Of a stretch of 64,000 nt of DNA, positions 45,792 through 58,736 are shown one piece after another. Within the stretch, counting starts at the first letter, position 1. Each line of letters opens with the position of its first letter. Under the pieces are notes generated by a model. It was not told the DNA's origin. It saw nothing but the letters and a program-made list of their open reading frames with translations, and searched no databases. Source of the stretch: Cymbidium sinense (lineage: Eukaryota; Streptophyta; Magnoliopsida; Asparagales; Orchidaceae); contig JAKCPB010001404.1 in assembly GCA_021442155.1 (NCBI GenBank), forward strand, positions 2,501 through 66,500, read 5' to 3'. The translations under genes were made by a program, and so were the position numbers.

Positions 45792-47928
45792 TGCTTTCCT
45801 TTTTTTATAATTTAGTGGCCATATGTTTTCTTTACTCCACTAATTACTTGATATTTGACATATGAGCTTGAGTGGATCTATATCAGTCATTATGTACCTT
45901 GGATATTTTCTTAGTAACAGTCACTATTGGCACCTGTATATTTCACCAGCAGTGTAACAATCTCCTCACAAAATTTTTCCATCTTCCATTAGGTTATTTG
46001 CGTCTTGGACTTGTCCTATAGCTTTAGTTCTTTAGTAAAGATCTGTAATTTCCGCATTACAGGACTGTCTGGGAGCAAGATGTCGATTTGGTCTTTCACC
46101 TTGAAAGGGAGGTGTATATGATTTCTTATTGATGTGAATGTAACTTATTTTTCATCATCTTGTAATTCCTTTTTTTTGTCATCTTCCAGTTTCTATATCT
46201 CCATTTTTTTAGCTTACTACCGCCGTTAATAAAATATATATTGTTTGTGTTTTATCCTGTTATGTTAGCAAGGTTTTTATCTTTCGATAGTTTTCAGCGC
46301 TTTGACTCTAATTCAATTCACCGACAACGGCAACCAACCTTGTCCTTTAAATTTTGATGCCAATGCACCTTATATTTTGTAACCGCTAGCAGGTTCTTGA
46401 CATAAACTATAGCAATTTTTGAGCACATCGCTACTGCAGATAAATCATATATTGATAATTGTGTTATTTTTAGATGCTATAATGAAGCTATGGATTGAGG
46501 ATGGATCTCATATTTATGTGTATTTTTTTGAGCCTTTTGATTTAAACTATCTCAACTAATCCTTTCTATTTTTTTCGGAATGTAATCTTCATAAAAGTAT
46601 ATTCAATGTATTTAAATTTACAATTTTACTCAAGTGAATCTTTAGGCCTTTCTCACCCATATGGCTGAGCTGAACCTCCAATATCATAATTTTGACTTTA
46701 TCTCAACAGTAGTGGTAGTTATTATTTCAATATTAGTTGCAGTGTAATGAGTGCCAATCTTAGTTGCATGACATTCATATGACCAATTGTAATCATTACA
46801 ATCCGCCAATTATGTTTTAAAACCTCCTACATGTTAGCCACCCAATAATCTCAAAATATTTTACATTATATTTATTTTATATAAAAAAAAAATTCATATT
46901 TGTAGAATTTTTTAACCAAATAAGTTAATGTAATCAAATATATTACATTATTTTTATGTTGTATTTATTTTATATTGTATTTTTTTTTTCACACAACCAT
47001 GCTAGAGCTCTAATCACTTTATGGTCATTGAGAATAAAATTCTAAACATTTATAATCAAAATATTTAGAAGATGGAAGAACTACCATCACCTTTATCATA
47101 ATATATATTAAAATTAATAAGCATTTGTAATTACACTTTTTTTGTAGATAAATTATAATTATAAATTAAAAAAAATTAATACCCTTTTATGAATAATCTC
47201 TTTCACATATAGATGATATTGAGCCTCACTCTCTTTAGATCTATTAGAGGACTTGGTATTATCCTAACTAGAAAAGAAGAGTTAGGACACATCCATGATT
47301 TATACAACTAAAATTTTATAACAGTGAATGAATACATTTTTAATATATATATATATATATATAAATATAAATATATAAATATTTATATTTATATATATTT
47401 GACTAAAAAAATAATCCTGATAGACCTCTAATTACTGAAGTTTGTTTTGATAAATATAATTTTTAATTATTTATGTACTACACACATTTAAAAAATATAA
47501 AAAATTATCAAATTCATTTTAATCAAAATTTTATTCATAATATTTTAACTTTTTTTATATATATATAGATATGTAAATACTTGGGATCAATTTAATTATC
47601 GTTTTTTTTTATTGTTTTAATGCATATAATTTTATTTAATATACGTGCTTAACTAGCTCAAACTATCCAGTGAAAATTATATGTCTTGTTCATATCAATA
47701 CAGATCGTCTCATGCAACGATCATAATCAACATAATTTAACTAATGAAATACTAGGCCAAAGCATTCCATATATGATAATTTAAATAAGCAAGTTTATTT
47801 CATACGATCATTCATACGACAACACAGTTATAAAAGGAAAATTATTGCGTTAGGCAATAGCACCACAGTTGCCATCGCCAATTTATTCAAAATTTATTAA
47901 GAATACTTCCTCCATGTGATATCATCTT
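45792..47928. other. Spacer downstream of the lectin gene
   Basis: 45830-46500 is mixed and includes short balanced stretches near 46045-46105 and 46290-46360 with no clear frame. 46860-47820 is very AT-rich with TA runs near 47345. The lectin 3' untranslated region must lie in the last few hundred bases; TTATTCAAAATTTATTAAG at 47882 holds TAATAAA-like variants on the minus strand. Confidence 0.45.
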
Positions 47929-48434
47929 TCATGGATTCAGTTCCTTGACCTTGTTCTGCGCAGCGCCCGACGCAGCCGCCGTGCCGTTGCTGTGAGGGAT
48001 GTCGACAACAGCAGCATTGCCGACGTTGGTGCCAGTCATCCAAATAAAGTTGTTGGAGTAGTCGTAGATGACGACGTTGCGATCTTTCTGGAGGATGAGA
48101 TAGTAATGCCCTTCCTGGCGGTTGGTGCCGCTTGCCCAGATAGCTATCGTGTCATCGTCAATGACGAGGTTGCCGTCGCGCTGCATGATGAGACGGCAGT
48201 TAACACCTTTTCCGTCGGTCCCCGTCGACCAGACGGTGTTGTTGTCATAGAGGACGAGGTTGCAATCCGTCTGCATGGTGAATGCGTAGGTGCCTTGTTC
48301 GAGGGACTCTCCCCCCAAAAGCCACCCGAGTGCGTTCAGGCGGCGGCAGCGGAGACGGGAGTGGTTAGGAGGCTCAACAGAGCTGCCGCGGAGAGGAGGA
48401 GGAGGGCTGCTGCTGAGCTGGTGGAGGAGGCCAT
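47929..48434 (-). CDS. GNA-type (bulb-type) mannose-binding lectin, frame disrupted
   Basis: Secreted or vacuolar mannose-binding lectin of the Galanthus (GNA) family, used by monocots as storage and defence protein. An ATG at 48434 in a good context opens a signal peptide (poly-Ala/Leu core, LLLLSAAALLSLL) of 32 codons that meets TGA at 48338-48336. The lectin domain continues one base off in the frame that covers 48318-47929. There QxDxNxVxY sites read QTDCNLVLY (domain residues 16-24), QRDGNLVID (46-54, final Tyr replaced by Asp) and QKDRNVVIY (77-85). Cys19 and Cys41 are placed for the conserved disulfide. A 30-residue tail ends KVKELNP. The shift lies in a GCC-rich run near 48340, so it is either a real pseudogenising indel or a consensus error. 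The rest of the domain is intact, which favours a working gene. Confidence 0.85.
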
Positions 48435-48510
48435 GGCTGTGTTGATTAGTTGGGAGTTTGGGTATTGATTTACTTGGTTGAGTGAATGGTGAAGGAGGGT
48501 TGGGTCTCTA

Positions 48511-48519
48511 CCTATAGTG
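48511..48519 (-). promoter_or_regulatory. TATA-like element of the lectin gene
   Basis: On the minus strand CCACTATAGGTAGAGAC lies about 80 bases before the lectin ATG. A C/A-rich leader (CCCAAACTCCCAACTAATCA) runs from there to the start codon, as in short plant leaders. Confidence 0.45.
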
Positions 48520-48559
48520 GAAGCCTCACGTACCGTACGATGCCAGGAGAGAAGAGAGA

Positions 48560-48760
48560 TTAAAGATATATATATAAATAAATAAATAAATAATTAATTA
48601 AGTATATATATGTATTAATAATTAAATAATTAAATAAATAAATTTTTAATAAATATATATATAAATAAATAAAAAATTTTATTTTATTTTTTTTATATAT
48701 ATTAATAATTAAATAAATAAATAAATAAATATTTTAATAAATAAATAAATAAGTATATAT

Positions 48761-48803
<43 letters not shown>

Positions 48804-48907
48804 TAATTTTTTAATGCATATATATTTTAAATGATTAAAGATGAATTATTATTTATTTTTTATATTTATATATATATATTTTTTATATTTATATTTTTTT
48901 ATATCTT
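48560..48907. repeat. AT simple-sequence region upstream of the lectin
   Basis: Runs of TAAA (AATAAATAAATA) and TA (perfect near 48757-48797). No counterpart in 1-550 that I can align, so the duplication seems to begin after it. Confidence 0.7.
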
Positions 48908-51203
48908 TATTTTATATTTTCAATAGTATTTTTATCAATTTTTTTTTTTAACTTATATATAAGTACAAAACTTTATAAAAAATGCTTTCTTTAAAGCTAA
49001 ATTAATTTGGTTAATGTTTTGTATATTTCATAATTATGATTAATATGATATTAAATATAAAATTTAATATTTAAATTAAAAAAAACAAATTTGTTAAGAG
49101 TTAACTTTGAATTGTTTTCATTGAAATAAGATTTTAAAATTTTTTCAAGCAAGAATCTTAAATCATTATACATATAAAAAAAGCATACATTAATTATTAA
49201 ATATATTATTATCTACATATATCATTATATATTTTAATGGAGAAATTATTATTTGTAGAAATGAGCTCATCCATATCAATTTTATATTATTGCTCAATAA
49301 TATAGCTTATCTTATCCATAATATACAATAATGCATAACAATCAAGATAATCTGCACTATACAACTATACTTAATATCCTCTTCATTTATTGTGTTGAAA
49401 AGTTAATTTTGAGAATTAGAACCAGTAGAATATAGTAATTATTGAAAAATTATTTGAATTTTTTTAAAAAAAATATTTATAATACATAATAACTTTTTAA
49501 AAAGTTATTTTCTGCAATAATAATTTACTTAACTTTTCAAAAATTATAACTGCCCAAATAGATCTATAAATCAAGACAATCAAGACAATATGAACCAATG
49601 CTTTAACAATAAGACTAAATCAATTATGATAAATTTGATTCAATCTTTAAATTTTATCCAAATAGTACTCATCCTTGCAATTATTTAATTATCAAAATAG
49701 TTTTTTAGGATTGTCTTTGAATTATGAAAGAATAGATTTTAACCAAATCATTTTCATCGGACACACAAATTATTATTAAAAAAATATATTATTTTATGTT
49801 ATTAAATCAACTCATTGAAAGTATGTGTACAAAATAAAGCTTAAAAAAAGAAACATGAAATAAAAGTTAAAATAGAAAATTCATCTCTTTGATGAAATAG
49901 TAAACCCTTTCACTATCATAGCTAAGCCTTCCCTTCCCATAAGAAATATCTAAATCACACAAACCTCCATTTGCCACTGCATTAATTCATGGAAGGACAG
50001 AGGAGCCATCGCTCCAGCTCAGTCACTGATAATAGAAACTTCGTTGGCTTTACAAGCGATGCGTCAAAGGGTGCTTAGCTGCCTCAATCTCAAATCGTTG
50101 TTTTTTTTTTTTCGGAAACTTCTGTTTAAATTTTGATAAAATGATGAGAAATATTTATTAAATATGCGGTTGGAATTTTTATATTGTAAGAAAAATATTT
50201 TTTTTAGCAATGTTCCACATGGGAATTCATATGTAAATCATTAAAATTAAATTTTAATATTTATTTATATAATATTCAAGTATTATATTCACAATAAAAC
50301 AGTTTTTTTTACTTTAATAAAAATGATAATATTATTGATATTTTTAATACTATGATAAAAGTTAGGTATTATTTAAATGAATATTTAATGTTAGATATTA
50401 TAGATATAAATATATAAAAATTATATGATATATATATATGTAAATTTACTTAATGATTTTCAAAGATTATTGAAGATGATCACATCTATATTGTAGTTTC
50501 CTTTTTATTTTATAATTATGTTTATTTTAAAAAATTTTAAATTTAGTTCATTTTTTTTATTTTTAATCATATATTAATCATTTCTCTTTTTTTTTTCAAA
50601 ATAATAATTCGAGGAACAATTTTTTGAAAAAATTCTTTTTGCTGATGTTCCCATATGCGGGTGTGAATAACTAACTTTTGTCCCAAATAAAAAAAACCCT
50701 ACTCCTGGTAATCAATGTAATTCAAACGATCGCCGAAGTTGAGCATATAATCAACAATTCCTAACAGTCCCTTTAGCCTAGTGATTGACAATTTCGACTT
50801 TCAACTAAGAGGTCTTGGATTCAAGTCCTTGCACATATGTTATGTGTATGAATTTATGATTAAATTCACTCAAATATCCAAAAAAAAAACAATTCCTAAC
50901 AGAGTAGTTACTCTTAATACTTAAGTTACTCAATATATGACTCTCTTTCTAGGAATCTCATCGGATGATATAAAGCGTAATTTAAAATCAGTTGTTGATT
51001 TCAACTTGATCACCCGTGTGACAAATTTAATTTAAAAAAGATTTGAATAATTAAAACTTTTTTTTATTTTTGTTATTAAACTATAATTTTTTCAATAATT
51101 AACTTAAAAAATATATATATATATATTTGAAAATATTGAATTTTGAAGCATAAAGTAGATATAAACTAGATTATATAAATCCCAGAAAATTAACAATAAT
51201 TCT
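48908..51203. other. AT-rich spacer, copy B
   Basis: Duplicate of about 550-3094, with many small indels. It holds the conserved island at 49870-50105, where the 46-codon frame of copy A is shifted. Confidence 0.65.
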
Positions 51204-52120
51204 TGATATGACATTAAAAATTTCACTAATCGAAACACGAATCTTGATGTCGAAAGCAATCTGATTCTGAGTCAAAACTAACCCACATCAAGCACTTAAA
51301 ATATAATTGAAAAATTTACGATATCAGTCAGCTCCAAAATATGGAGTGTTTATAGTCAAATTGAGCGTCTTGACGAGCCAGATCTAACAAGCCTAAGATC
51401 TCCTAATTATGACTTCATTTGAGCATTCAAATACTTAAAAATACATGAGATGGTCAAATGAATCATTTCGAGCCGCTCGATGGAGTAGTTTGGATTTTGC
51501 ATGTATTTACATAAACGTCACTCCTCTAATCTATAAATAACTTCTCATTTTTCACATGAGGGGAGCCCGAAGCAAAACAGAAGAGAGAGCTCTAAGGCTT
51601 GAAGATTCTCCAAGCATGATCAACCACTCAGCCGCCGACTACTACCTCCATTCTTACCATCACGCCGCATCGACCACGCCAGCTTCGCCATTGCCAACCA
51701 TCGTTGTCGACCACGCCGCCGGCTACCATCGCCGACCACCGCTACTGGTCACCACTGCGACCATACGGCCACTTGCCACCATACATCACATTATCGTATC
51801 ATCGCCATCCCGCCATGGCCACGCTTTAATTATCGCTGGCTCCGCCGCTTAACTATTACCGCCGCCATCAACCACCACCATCGATCATCATGCCATCATC
51901 GGCCGTCACCACCACTGGCCACTACCGCTATATCATTGTTTGGCCATCGCCATCACCATCGCTAATGCCGGTTCACCATCACCAATCAGTACATAAACAA
52001 GCATAGCTAACCACCGTCACATATTATTACCGATTCGACATCCGCTTATATATAATTTTAATCAGACGGAAAATTTTATACCAAATGGTGAAAGACTTTA
52101 ATTAAGCTAGCCCCGTGTTT
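51204..52120 (+). repeat. 5' LTR of non-coding element B, end missing
   Basis: TGATATGACATTAAAAATTT start and TATA as in copy A. The CCG/CAT-rich block (51615-51980) only partly aligns with that of copy A. Sequence jumps from CTTTAATTAAGCTAGCCCC to CAACTTTGAGACGGGG, skipping the LTR end. Confidence 0.7.
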
Positions 52121-52264
52121 CTCATCCTTCAACTTTGAGACGGGGATAACTCTAATCTCAAAAGATTATCCAAATCAATATCAATATCTAATTGATTAGC
52201 AAGTTAGTAATACTCATGCAAAGGCAAAGGTCAAAGAGAAACTTTGGCTACAAGCTCAAACAAA

Positions 52265-53600
52265 TATTTTGATTTGACTCCTTCCACACAGGTTAACATC
52301 ATCGAGTGAAGACTCTGACAAACAACCTTGGATATGTCAAAACTTCAAACCTACTCCAGTGTTAACGCCATCGTTTAAGACTCGACAAACAATCTGATAG
52401 GTCAAAACTTTAGACCTACTCCACACGGTTAATAGAATCGAAGACTCGACAAACAACCTCGATAGTCAAAACTGCACCTAGTCCCCACGTGTTAAAGGTC
52501 ATCGGCGAAGACTCGACAAACAATCAGGATGATCAAAACTTGATCACCTAAGACTCGTAAGCGAAGTAAGATAAACCAACTCGAATTGGTCAAACTACTC
52601 ACTGTTAACGCCATCGAGCAAAGACAAAACAACCTCGAATAGTCAAAACTTTAGACTCACACATAAATTAATGTCAAAGCAAAGACTCCACAAACAACCT
52701 CGGATAGGTTAAAACTTCGCACCTACTCCACACAGTTAATGTCATCGAGCGAAGACTAAATAACAACCTCGAGATAGTCAAAACCGACTCTACAGTTAAT
52801 GTCATCGAATAAGACTCGACAAATAACCTCGATAGTCAAAACGACCTACTCTACACATCCATCGAAGACTATGACAAACAACCTCGAATAGGTGAAAAAT
52901 TCACACCTACTCCACACGGGTTAACATCATAGAGTGAAGACTTTGACAAACAACCTCAGATGGGTCAAAATTCATGGATTCGATCTGACTCTTTCTATCG
53001 TGTTAAAGTCATCAAGTAACACTTTGACAAACAACCTGGTCGACAAAATTCTCGCAGATTCGCTCAACCTCTTCCAGATATGTTATCAAGTAGTAATACA
53101 AACAACCTTGGATGGGTCACAAATTCTTAGAGAATTCAATTCGACCTCTTCCATACAGGTTAACGTCATCAAGTAACACTTTCACAAACAACCTGGATGG
53201 GCCAAAATTTGAATTTGATTCTTCCATACAAACATCATCAAGTAATACTTTGACAAACAACTCGGATGGGTCAAAATCCTGCATTTGATTCAACCTCTTC
53301 TAGAAAAGTTAACATCATAAGTAACACTTTGACAAACAACCTGGATGGGTCAAAAATTCTCAATGGATTTGATTCAACCTCTTCCATATATGTTAATATC
53401 ATCAAATAACACTTTGATAAACAACCTGGGATTTATTAAAAATTCTCAACGGATTCGATTCAACCTCTTCCATATAGGTTAATGTCTTCAAGTAAAACTT
53501 TGACAAACAACCTCGAATGGGTCAAAAATCTTCAGTGGATTCGATTATACACCTTCTATACAAGTCAACAACATCAAGTAATATCATGAAGAATGACACT
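52265..53600 (+). repeat. Tandem array, unit about 65-75 bp, copy B
   Basis: Same array as 4290-5620 with independent small deletions in the units. Confidence 0.85.
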
Positions 53601-53694
53601 CTGAAATTATCTACCAGAAATTATGAGTTTTCTGAGGAATGATTTCTATTCAATGCTTCCCCACGACCTTGACAATTCAAGAAAATCAATTTTC

Positions 53695-54290
53695 TATGAA
53701 CTACGGGTCTTGATCGCCTTTAAACCCCACCCGGCAGGAGATTGACGCCTCTCGAGGAAAATCAAGCCTCATCAGATGAACTACGGTCTTGATCGCCTCC
53801 AAACCCCGACGAGGATGACTGCTGAGAGAAAACTGAGCTCCATATGAACTATAGCCTTGAACACCTCCAAACCGGCCGGTCCAACGAGATAGTTCTTCGA
53901 GGGAAACCGGAGCCTCAGATGAATCGGGCCTTGATCGTCAATCCCCGACGAAATTGATGCATCTTTCGAGGAAAATCGAGCCTCGCCAGTGAGCTACGCC
54001 TTGATCGCCTCAAACCGGTCAATCCCATGAGACAATTGACGCTCTTTCAAGGGAAAACTAGCCTGTCGATGTACGGCTCCTCCAAACCCCCGACGAGGAT
54101 AGGCCTCTTCGAGGAAACGAGCCTCGCCTCAGATGAACAGCCCTTGATCACCTCCCCAACCCTGATCCGACGAGGATAGTTGATGCCTCTTTCGAGGAAA
54201 CCGGAGCTCATGATGAGCTATGCCTGATCTCTCCTCCCTACGAGGATATGACTCTTTGAGGGAAAACCGAGCTGATATGCCTGACAAAGA
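53695..54290 (+). repeat. Tandem array, unit about 85-92 bp, copy B
   Basis: Same array as 5730-6420, with more and larger deletions, especially in the CGGTCGGTCCGAC part of each unit. Confidence 0.8.
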
Positions 54291-54439
54291 TTGACCTTCT
54301 TTAAGAGCTTTGCTAACAAAAGAAAGAAAAAAATTTTTTTTACTCTAGCCCTTGAACTTCAGATAATTTCATCCAACGGTAAGAATATGAGAAGTCTCCT
54401 TACTTGACCATAGGGGTTTTATAGATCAAAGAGGAGAGA

Positions 54440-54830
54440 GAATAAATTTTAAAAAAAAAACCATCTCCTCATTATGGCATTTAATTAAAAAATCCTTTTT
54501 ATGACATTTATTTAAAAAAAAAAAAAACTCTTCTTATTATGACATTTAATTAAAAAAATACATCTCCTCATTATGACATTTAATTTAAAAAAAAACCTTC
54601 TCTTCATTATGACATTTAATTTAAAAAAAAACCTTCTCTTCATTATAACATTTAATTTTAAAAAAAACTCTCCTTATTATGACATTTAATTAAAAAATTA
54701 ACCATCTCTTCATTATGTCATTTAATTAGAAAAAAAAACCCTCTCCTCGTTATGGTATTTAATTTTTTTTTAAAAAAGCCATCTTCTTATTATGACATTT
54801 AATTTTTTAAAAAAAAATCCCTCCTCATAC

Positions 54831-54893
<63 letters not shown>
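54440..54893 (+). repeat. 35-bp array and (TA)n, copy B
   Basis: Units with CATTATGACATTTAATT and A-runs to about 54835, followed by a TA run to 54893. About ten units, two or three more than copy A. Confidence 0.85.
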
Positions 54894-54905
<12 letters not shown>

Positions 54906-55037
54906 TATTGATAATTAATTAGTTAATAAATAAATTAATACATATAACATATGTAATTACAAATCATAATAACAAGTTATTTTATTTTTTTTAAAAATTT
55001 AATATTTTGGATGAAATAAATAATGTCATCCAAAAAA

Positions 55038-56026
55038 TAATAAATTTGCTAATCAAACTTTCATCTGGCCGGTTGAACTGACTCGAAAAACCCAACTAAA
55101 TCAAGCACTTAAAATATAATTGAAAATTTGATATCAGCCTCTAAATATGGAGTATTTAGTCAAATCGGCGTCTTGACGGATCTAAGCCTAAGATCTCCTA
55201 ATTCTGACTTCATTAGAGTATTCAAATACTTAAAATACATCAGACGATCGAAGGAATCATTTCGAGCCGTCTGATGGAGTGGTTTTGATTTTGCATGTAT
55301 TTACATAAACATCACTCATCTAATCTATAAATAACTTCTCATTCTTCAGAAAAAGAGAAGAGAGACTTTAAGGCGCCAAGATGCGCACGATCAAACTTTG
55401 ACGGCCACCGACCATCGCCAACCACCCGCCACGCATCATATGCCGGCTGCTCCCGCCGAACCATCGTTGACAATCACCGGCCACCGCCATACACCGCTAT
55501 CGATTTCATCGCCGCTATCGGCCGCACATATCTGCCGCTCCATCGCTGCATCGATCATCGAATATCATCACCGCATTATCCACTGCCGCTGACATTACCC
55601 GCCATCACTGCTGCCGCTTACCGCGCCGCCGCCACCAACCATTGCTCGACACCATCGATCACGTCATTATCCATTATATGTATCGACCACCGCGCTCACT
55701 GACATACTGGCCACGCGGTTGTTTATCTCCGCCGGGCTATCTTATCGTCTTAACTGACCATCACCAATCAACACTAACTATAAATTTTATTATCGCCGCA
55801 TTATTATTACTCGATTCTGATTTCCTCATATAATTATGTAATCTCATATCGAGAAAACTTGACTCAAATGATAGTGGAAGACTTTAATAATAGGGCCTTG
55901 GTTTTCTCTCCTATTCAGGGGTTTTTTCTAAGTAAATTGGAGTTTCTTGCTATTCTTCAAACATTCAAAGCGCTGATTCCAATAAAAGTTTAAGAGAACT
56001 TTATTCTAACCGCTTTTATATACGCA
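55038..56026 (+). repeat. 3' LTR of non-coding element B
   Basis: The start is degraded. TATAAATA is followed by CTTCTCATTCTTCAG (about 55335), a CCG/CAT-rich block spans 55395-55750, and the end is near ATACGCA. The palindrome AGATCATTATGATCT follows at 56035. Confidence 0.65.
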
Positions 56027-56692
56027 ATGTTTTAAGATCATTATGATCTAAATTAGTTTGCTTTTAGTAAATCCAAATTTTTTTAAAAAATATTCCATTT
56101 TTGTCATACATTTCATTGAATAAATGAGTTCGTTAATACAGATTTTTTGTAGCTTATTAAGATTTAAATAAAAATTAAAATTAGTAATGCTTTTAGCGCA
56201 AAATTGATCTTCTTATTTATTTTAAAAAATAAAAAAATATATATACGGGATTTTCTTTTAGCCAAGCCATGAATTGTCTTTGAGCACATAAATATTAGTC
56301 CTCATAAGATTGATTATTCATCTAAAAAGTAATAAAGTAGGCATGATGTGAAAGATAATGCTTAAGGTGGCAAGCTTTGTTGGGAATTTTAGTACCGTCG
56401 GGTCAGATATAAATGGTGGTTGTAATACATACGTAAACATCGATATTGTCCAATTAATATGGTGTGGAGACATTTGTTCAATTATGCATGTCATAGGAAT
56501 AAGTCAATTTTTATTATGGAAGTTTCGGTGCAACATTAATTTTATTTTTCTAGATGTTATCTTTAAGCATTATATTCTATTAATTCATCAAGACGATTGG
56601 GCCTCTCGGGAATCATTATCTTAGATTTACATATTCTCTTATTGATGCTATTTTTTGCCCTATTGATTTTTTTTTTTTGAGAATAAAATTAT

Positions 56693-57462
56693 TGAAAACC
56701 AATGGAGAGTGAAAGTTTACTTAGCCTGTTGATTAGTCCAAAGACACGTAATTAAAGAGAAATGAGAGACCTGACCTTTAATTTAAACCTGAAAAACCAC
56801 GCTTTCACCCGAAAAGCTTCACTCAGCTGCTTCACTGAGATCCTGAGAACGAATTACATAGAGAGACAATGTAAAATGATCGTTGTAAATTACAATCGAT
56901 GGTGAGACACGCAATCCCAAGTGACAATGAATGATTTTACTCAATTATGAGAGTCGTTTATGAGGCGATCTTGTTTGGAGGATCTGAGCTAGATCTCTCT
57001 CCTTCTGAGCTTTCCTCTTCCTCCCCACTTTCTTTTCCTCTTCTTCCCCGCTTCTTCCTTCCTTTCTTCCTTCCAAGACTCTCCTTTCTTCCTTGTTCTG
57101 ACTTCCTCTTCTTCCTCCTCAGCCTCCTCTTCTCTTCTTCTTCCCTTTGATTCTTCCTTTCTTCTTGCTTCTTTTCTTTTTCTTCGCCCTTTTATTTTTT
57201 TCCCTGAATGCTCTTTATATTTGTATTTGAATGATGTTTCGACGGACGTGATGATCCCTTTCATTTGATATTTGAGAATTAAAATGCTTAATTAGAGATC
57301 TTAGTTAGATCCGCTCGGAGATTTGACTATATAAAACACCGGTATGAGCCGCTTTGGGATTTAATTGGCTCCTGATTCCACGATATTTGTCTGACTGATG
57401 ATTTCACTCAAAATCATCGCTTTCAAGATTGTCATTTCTATTAGTGATTGAGAGCCATATCA
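56693..57462 (-). mobile_element. Solo LTR of the same family, only in copy B
   Basis: On the minus strand it starts TGATATGGCTCTCAATCAC and ends CTTTCACTCTCCATTGG then TTTTCA, like the LTRs of the gag-protease element. Inside are ATATAGTCAAATC, GCGGATCTAACTAAGATCTC and a TATA-like ATATAAAGAGCATTCAGG. It is flanked by identical AAAATTAT on both sides (56685-56692 and 57463-57470). Copy A has a single AAAATTAT at the matching site (near 10307), so it is the empty site. No internal region remains. The purine-rich 91-codon frame is low complexity. Confidence 0.7.
56995..57190. repeat. Polypyrimidine tract inside the solo LTR
   Basis: About 190 bases of CTTCC/TTCTT-rich sequence. It takes the place of the CCG/CAT-rich block found after the TATA in the other LTRs. 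Confidence 0.8.
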
Positions 57463-58691
57463 AAAATTATGAAATATTAATCTAACCAAATGACACCAAT
57501 ATAATTGAGGAATACACAGATTGAAATTTTATTTTTCAGTAGTAATAAAAGATATTTAAAGATAAAATGTACAAAATAGCATTATATATGAGGACCAAGA
57601 CATCATTTTTTTTTAAACATATTTATTTATTGTGCTTATCTTACATGTCAAATCTTCAATTATTTCAATTACAAGAAAGTCCCAACATAACAACAAATAT
57701 ATTTTTAAGAAAAATAAAAAAATAATTCCAAACAGTCCCGCCAACAACTTATATATGTAATTTTTTTTAATTCTTATTTGTTTTTAATTATATTTATTGT
57801 TACTAAAAAATTCAACTTGTCAATTCCTGATATATATTTGAAGAAATATTTCAAAAAATTGCTTTTGGATGAACTAACAATTCTCTTTACGGGCAATTGA
57901 TTTCCCGATAATAATTAATATTCTTTAAAATATTATAAATATTATTTTGGAAAAAATTAAAGTAATTGTTTTTATCAGATAAATTTGTGTATTTTCTATT
58001 TATTTAGAAAAAAATTGTTGACTAACAAGTTTAAGAAAAAGCGATATTTTTAAACAAGCTTTTGAATTCAGCTTAAGTTTATTTTTGATTATTTTAACAA
58101 TTTTAATTTTATTTCGAATGATTATTTTTACTAATTTTTTATTTAATTTGTTTTGTTTTTTATCTGTATAATACATACTATCAAACTGACGATTACATAT
58201 TTATAGTTCATTAATGGTTAAATACAAATTTAAAAAAAGAAATGATTCACCTTCTTTTACTCCTCTAATTTAATAAAAAATAAATAGAGAGTATCATTAG
58301 GGAGTCTTTTATGAAAATACAAAACTTTATATCAGATAATCATCGCAAAAAAATATTGAGGAGGATAATTTTAAAGCCTTTTATTTTCTTTAAAATAAAT
58401 CTAATATTAATTATTCATACATTATATTACAATCATTTAATAGTATATATAAATACTTCAAAATTCATCTTGGTTAAAATTATGATCAGAACATCTTTAT
58501 AAAAATAAAAAAAAATTAAGGTTGATTTCAAATTTGATAATTTTATTTTATAATTTAAATAATATCACTTTTGCATGATTATATAAACATAATGATCATT
58601 TTAAAATAAATTAAATAATATCACTTGTTTCAGGATCGTCGCAGCCCATTGTTCAGCTTCAGAGTTATGAATTTCAATCAAGAGGTTTTAA

Positions 58692-58736
<45 letters not shown>

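Larger units (their letters stand above)
51204..56026 (+). mobile_element. Non-coding LTR retrotransposon (LARD-like), copy B
   Basis: Duplicate of 3095-8106 with the same module order. The 5' LTR runs 51204 to about 52120 with TATAAATA at 51533. A deletion of roughly 230 bp then removes the LTR end and primer site. Arrays follow at 52265-53600 (about 70 bp), 53695-54290 (about 88 bp) and 54440-54835 (about 35 bp), then a TA run, a degenerate polypurine region and the 3' LTR (about 55038-56026). Without a primer site this copy could not be reverse transcribed from its own RNA. Confidence 0.75.

Noticed and set aside
47992..48468. 158-codon plus-strand frame across the lectin
   Set aside because: Shadow of the lectin on the opposite strand; the minus-strand product has the family motifs.
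56989..57264. 91-codon Arg/Lys/Glu-rich frame
   Set aside because: Translation of the polypyrimidine tract inside the solo LTR.
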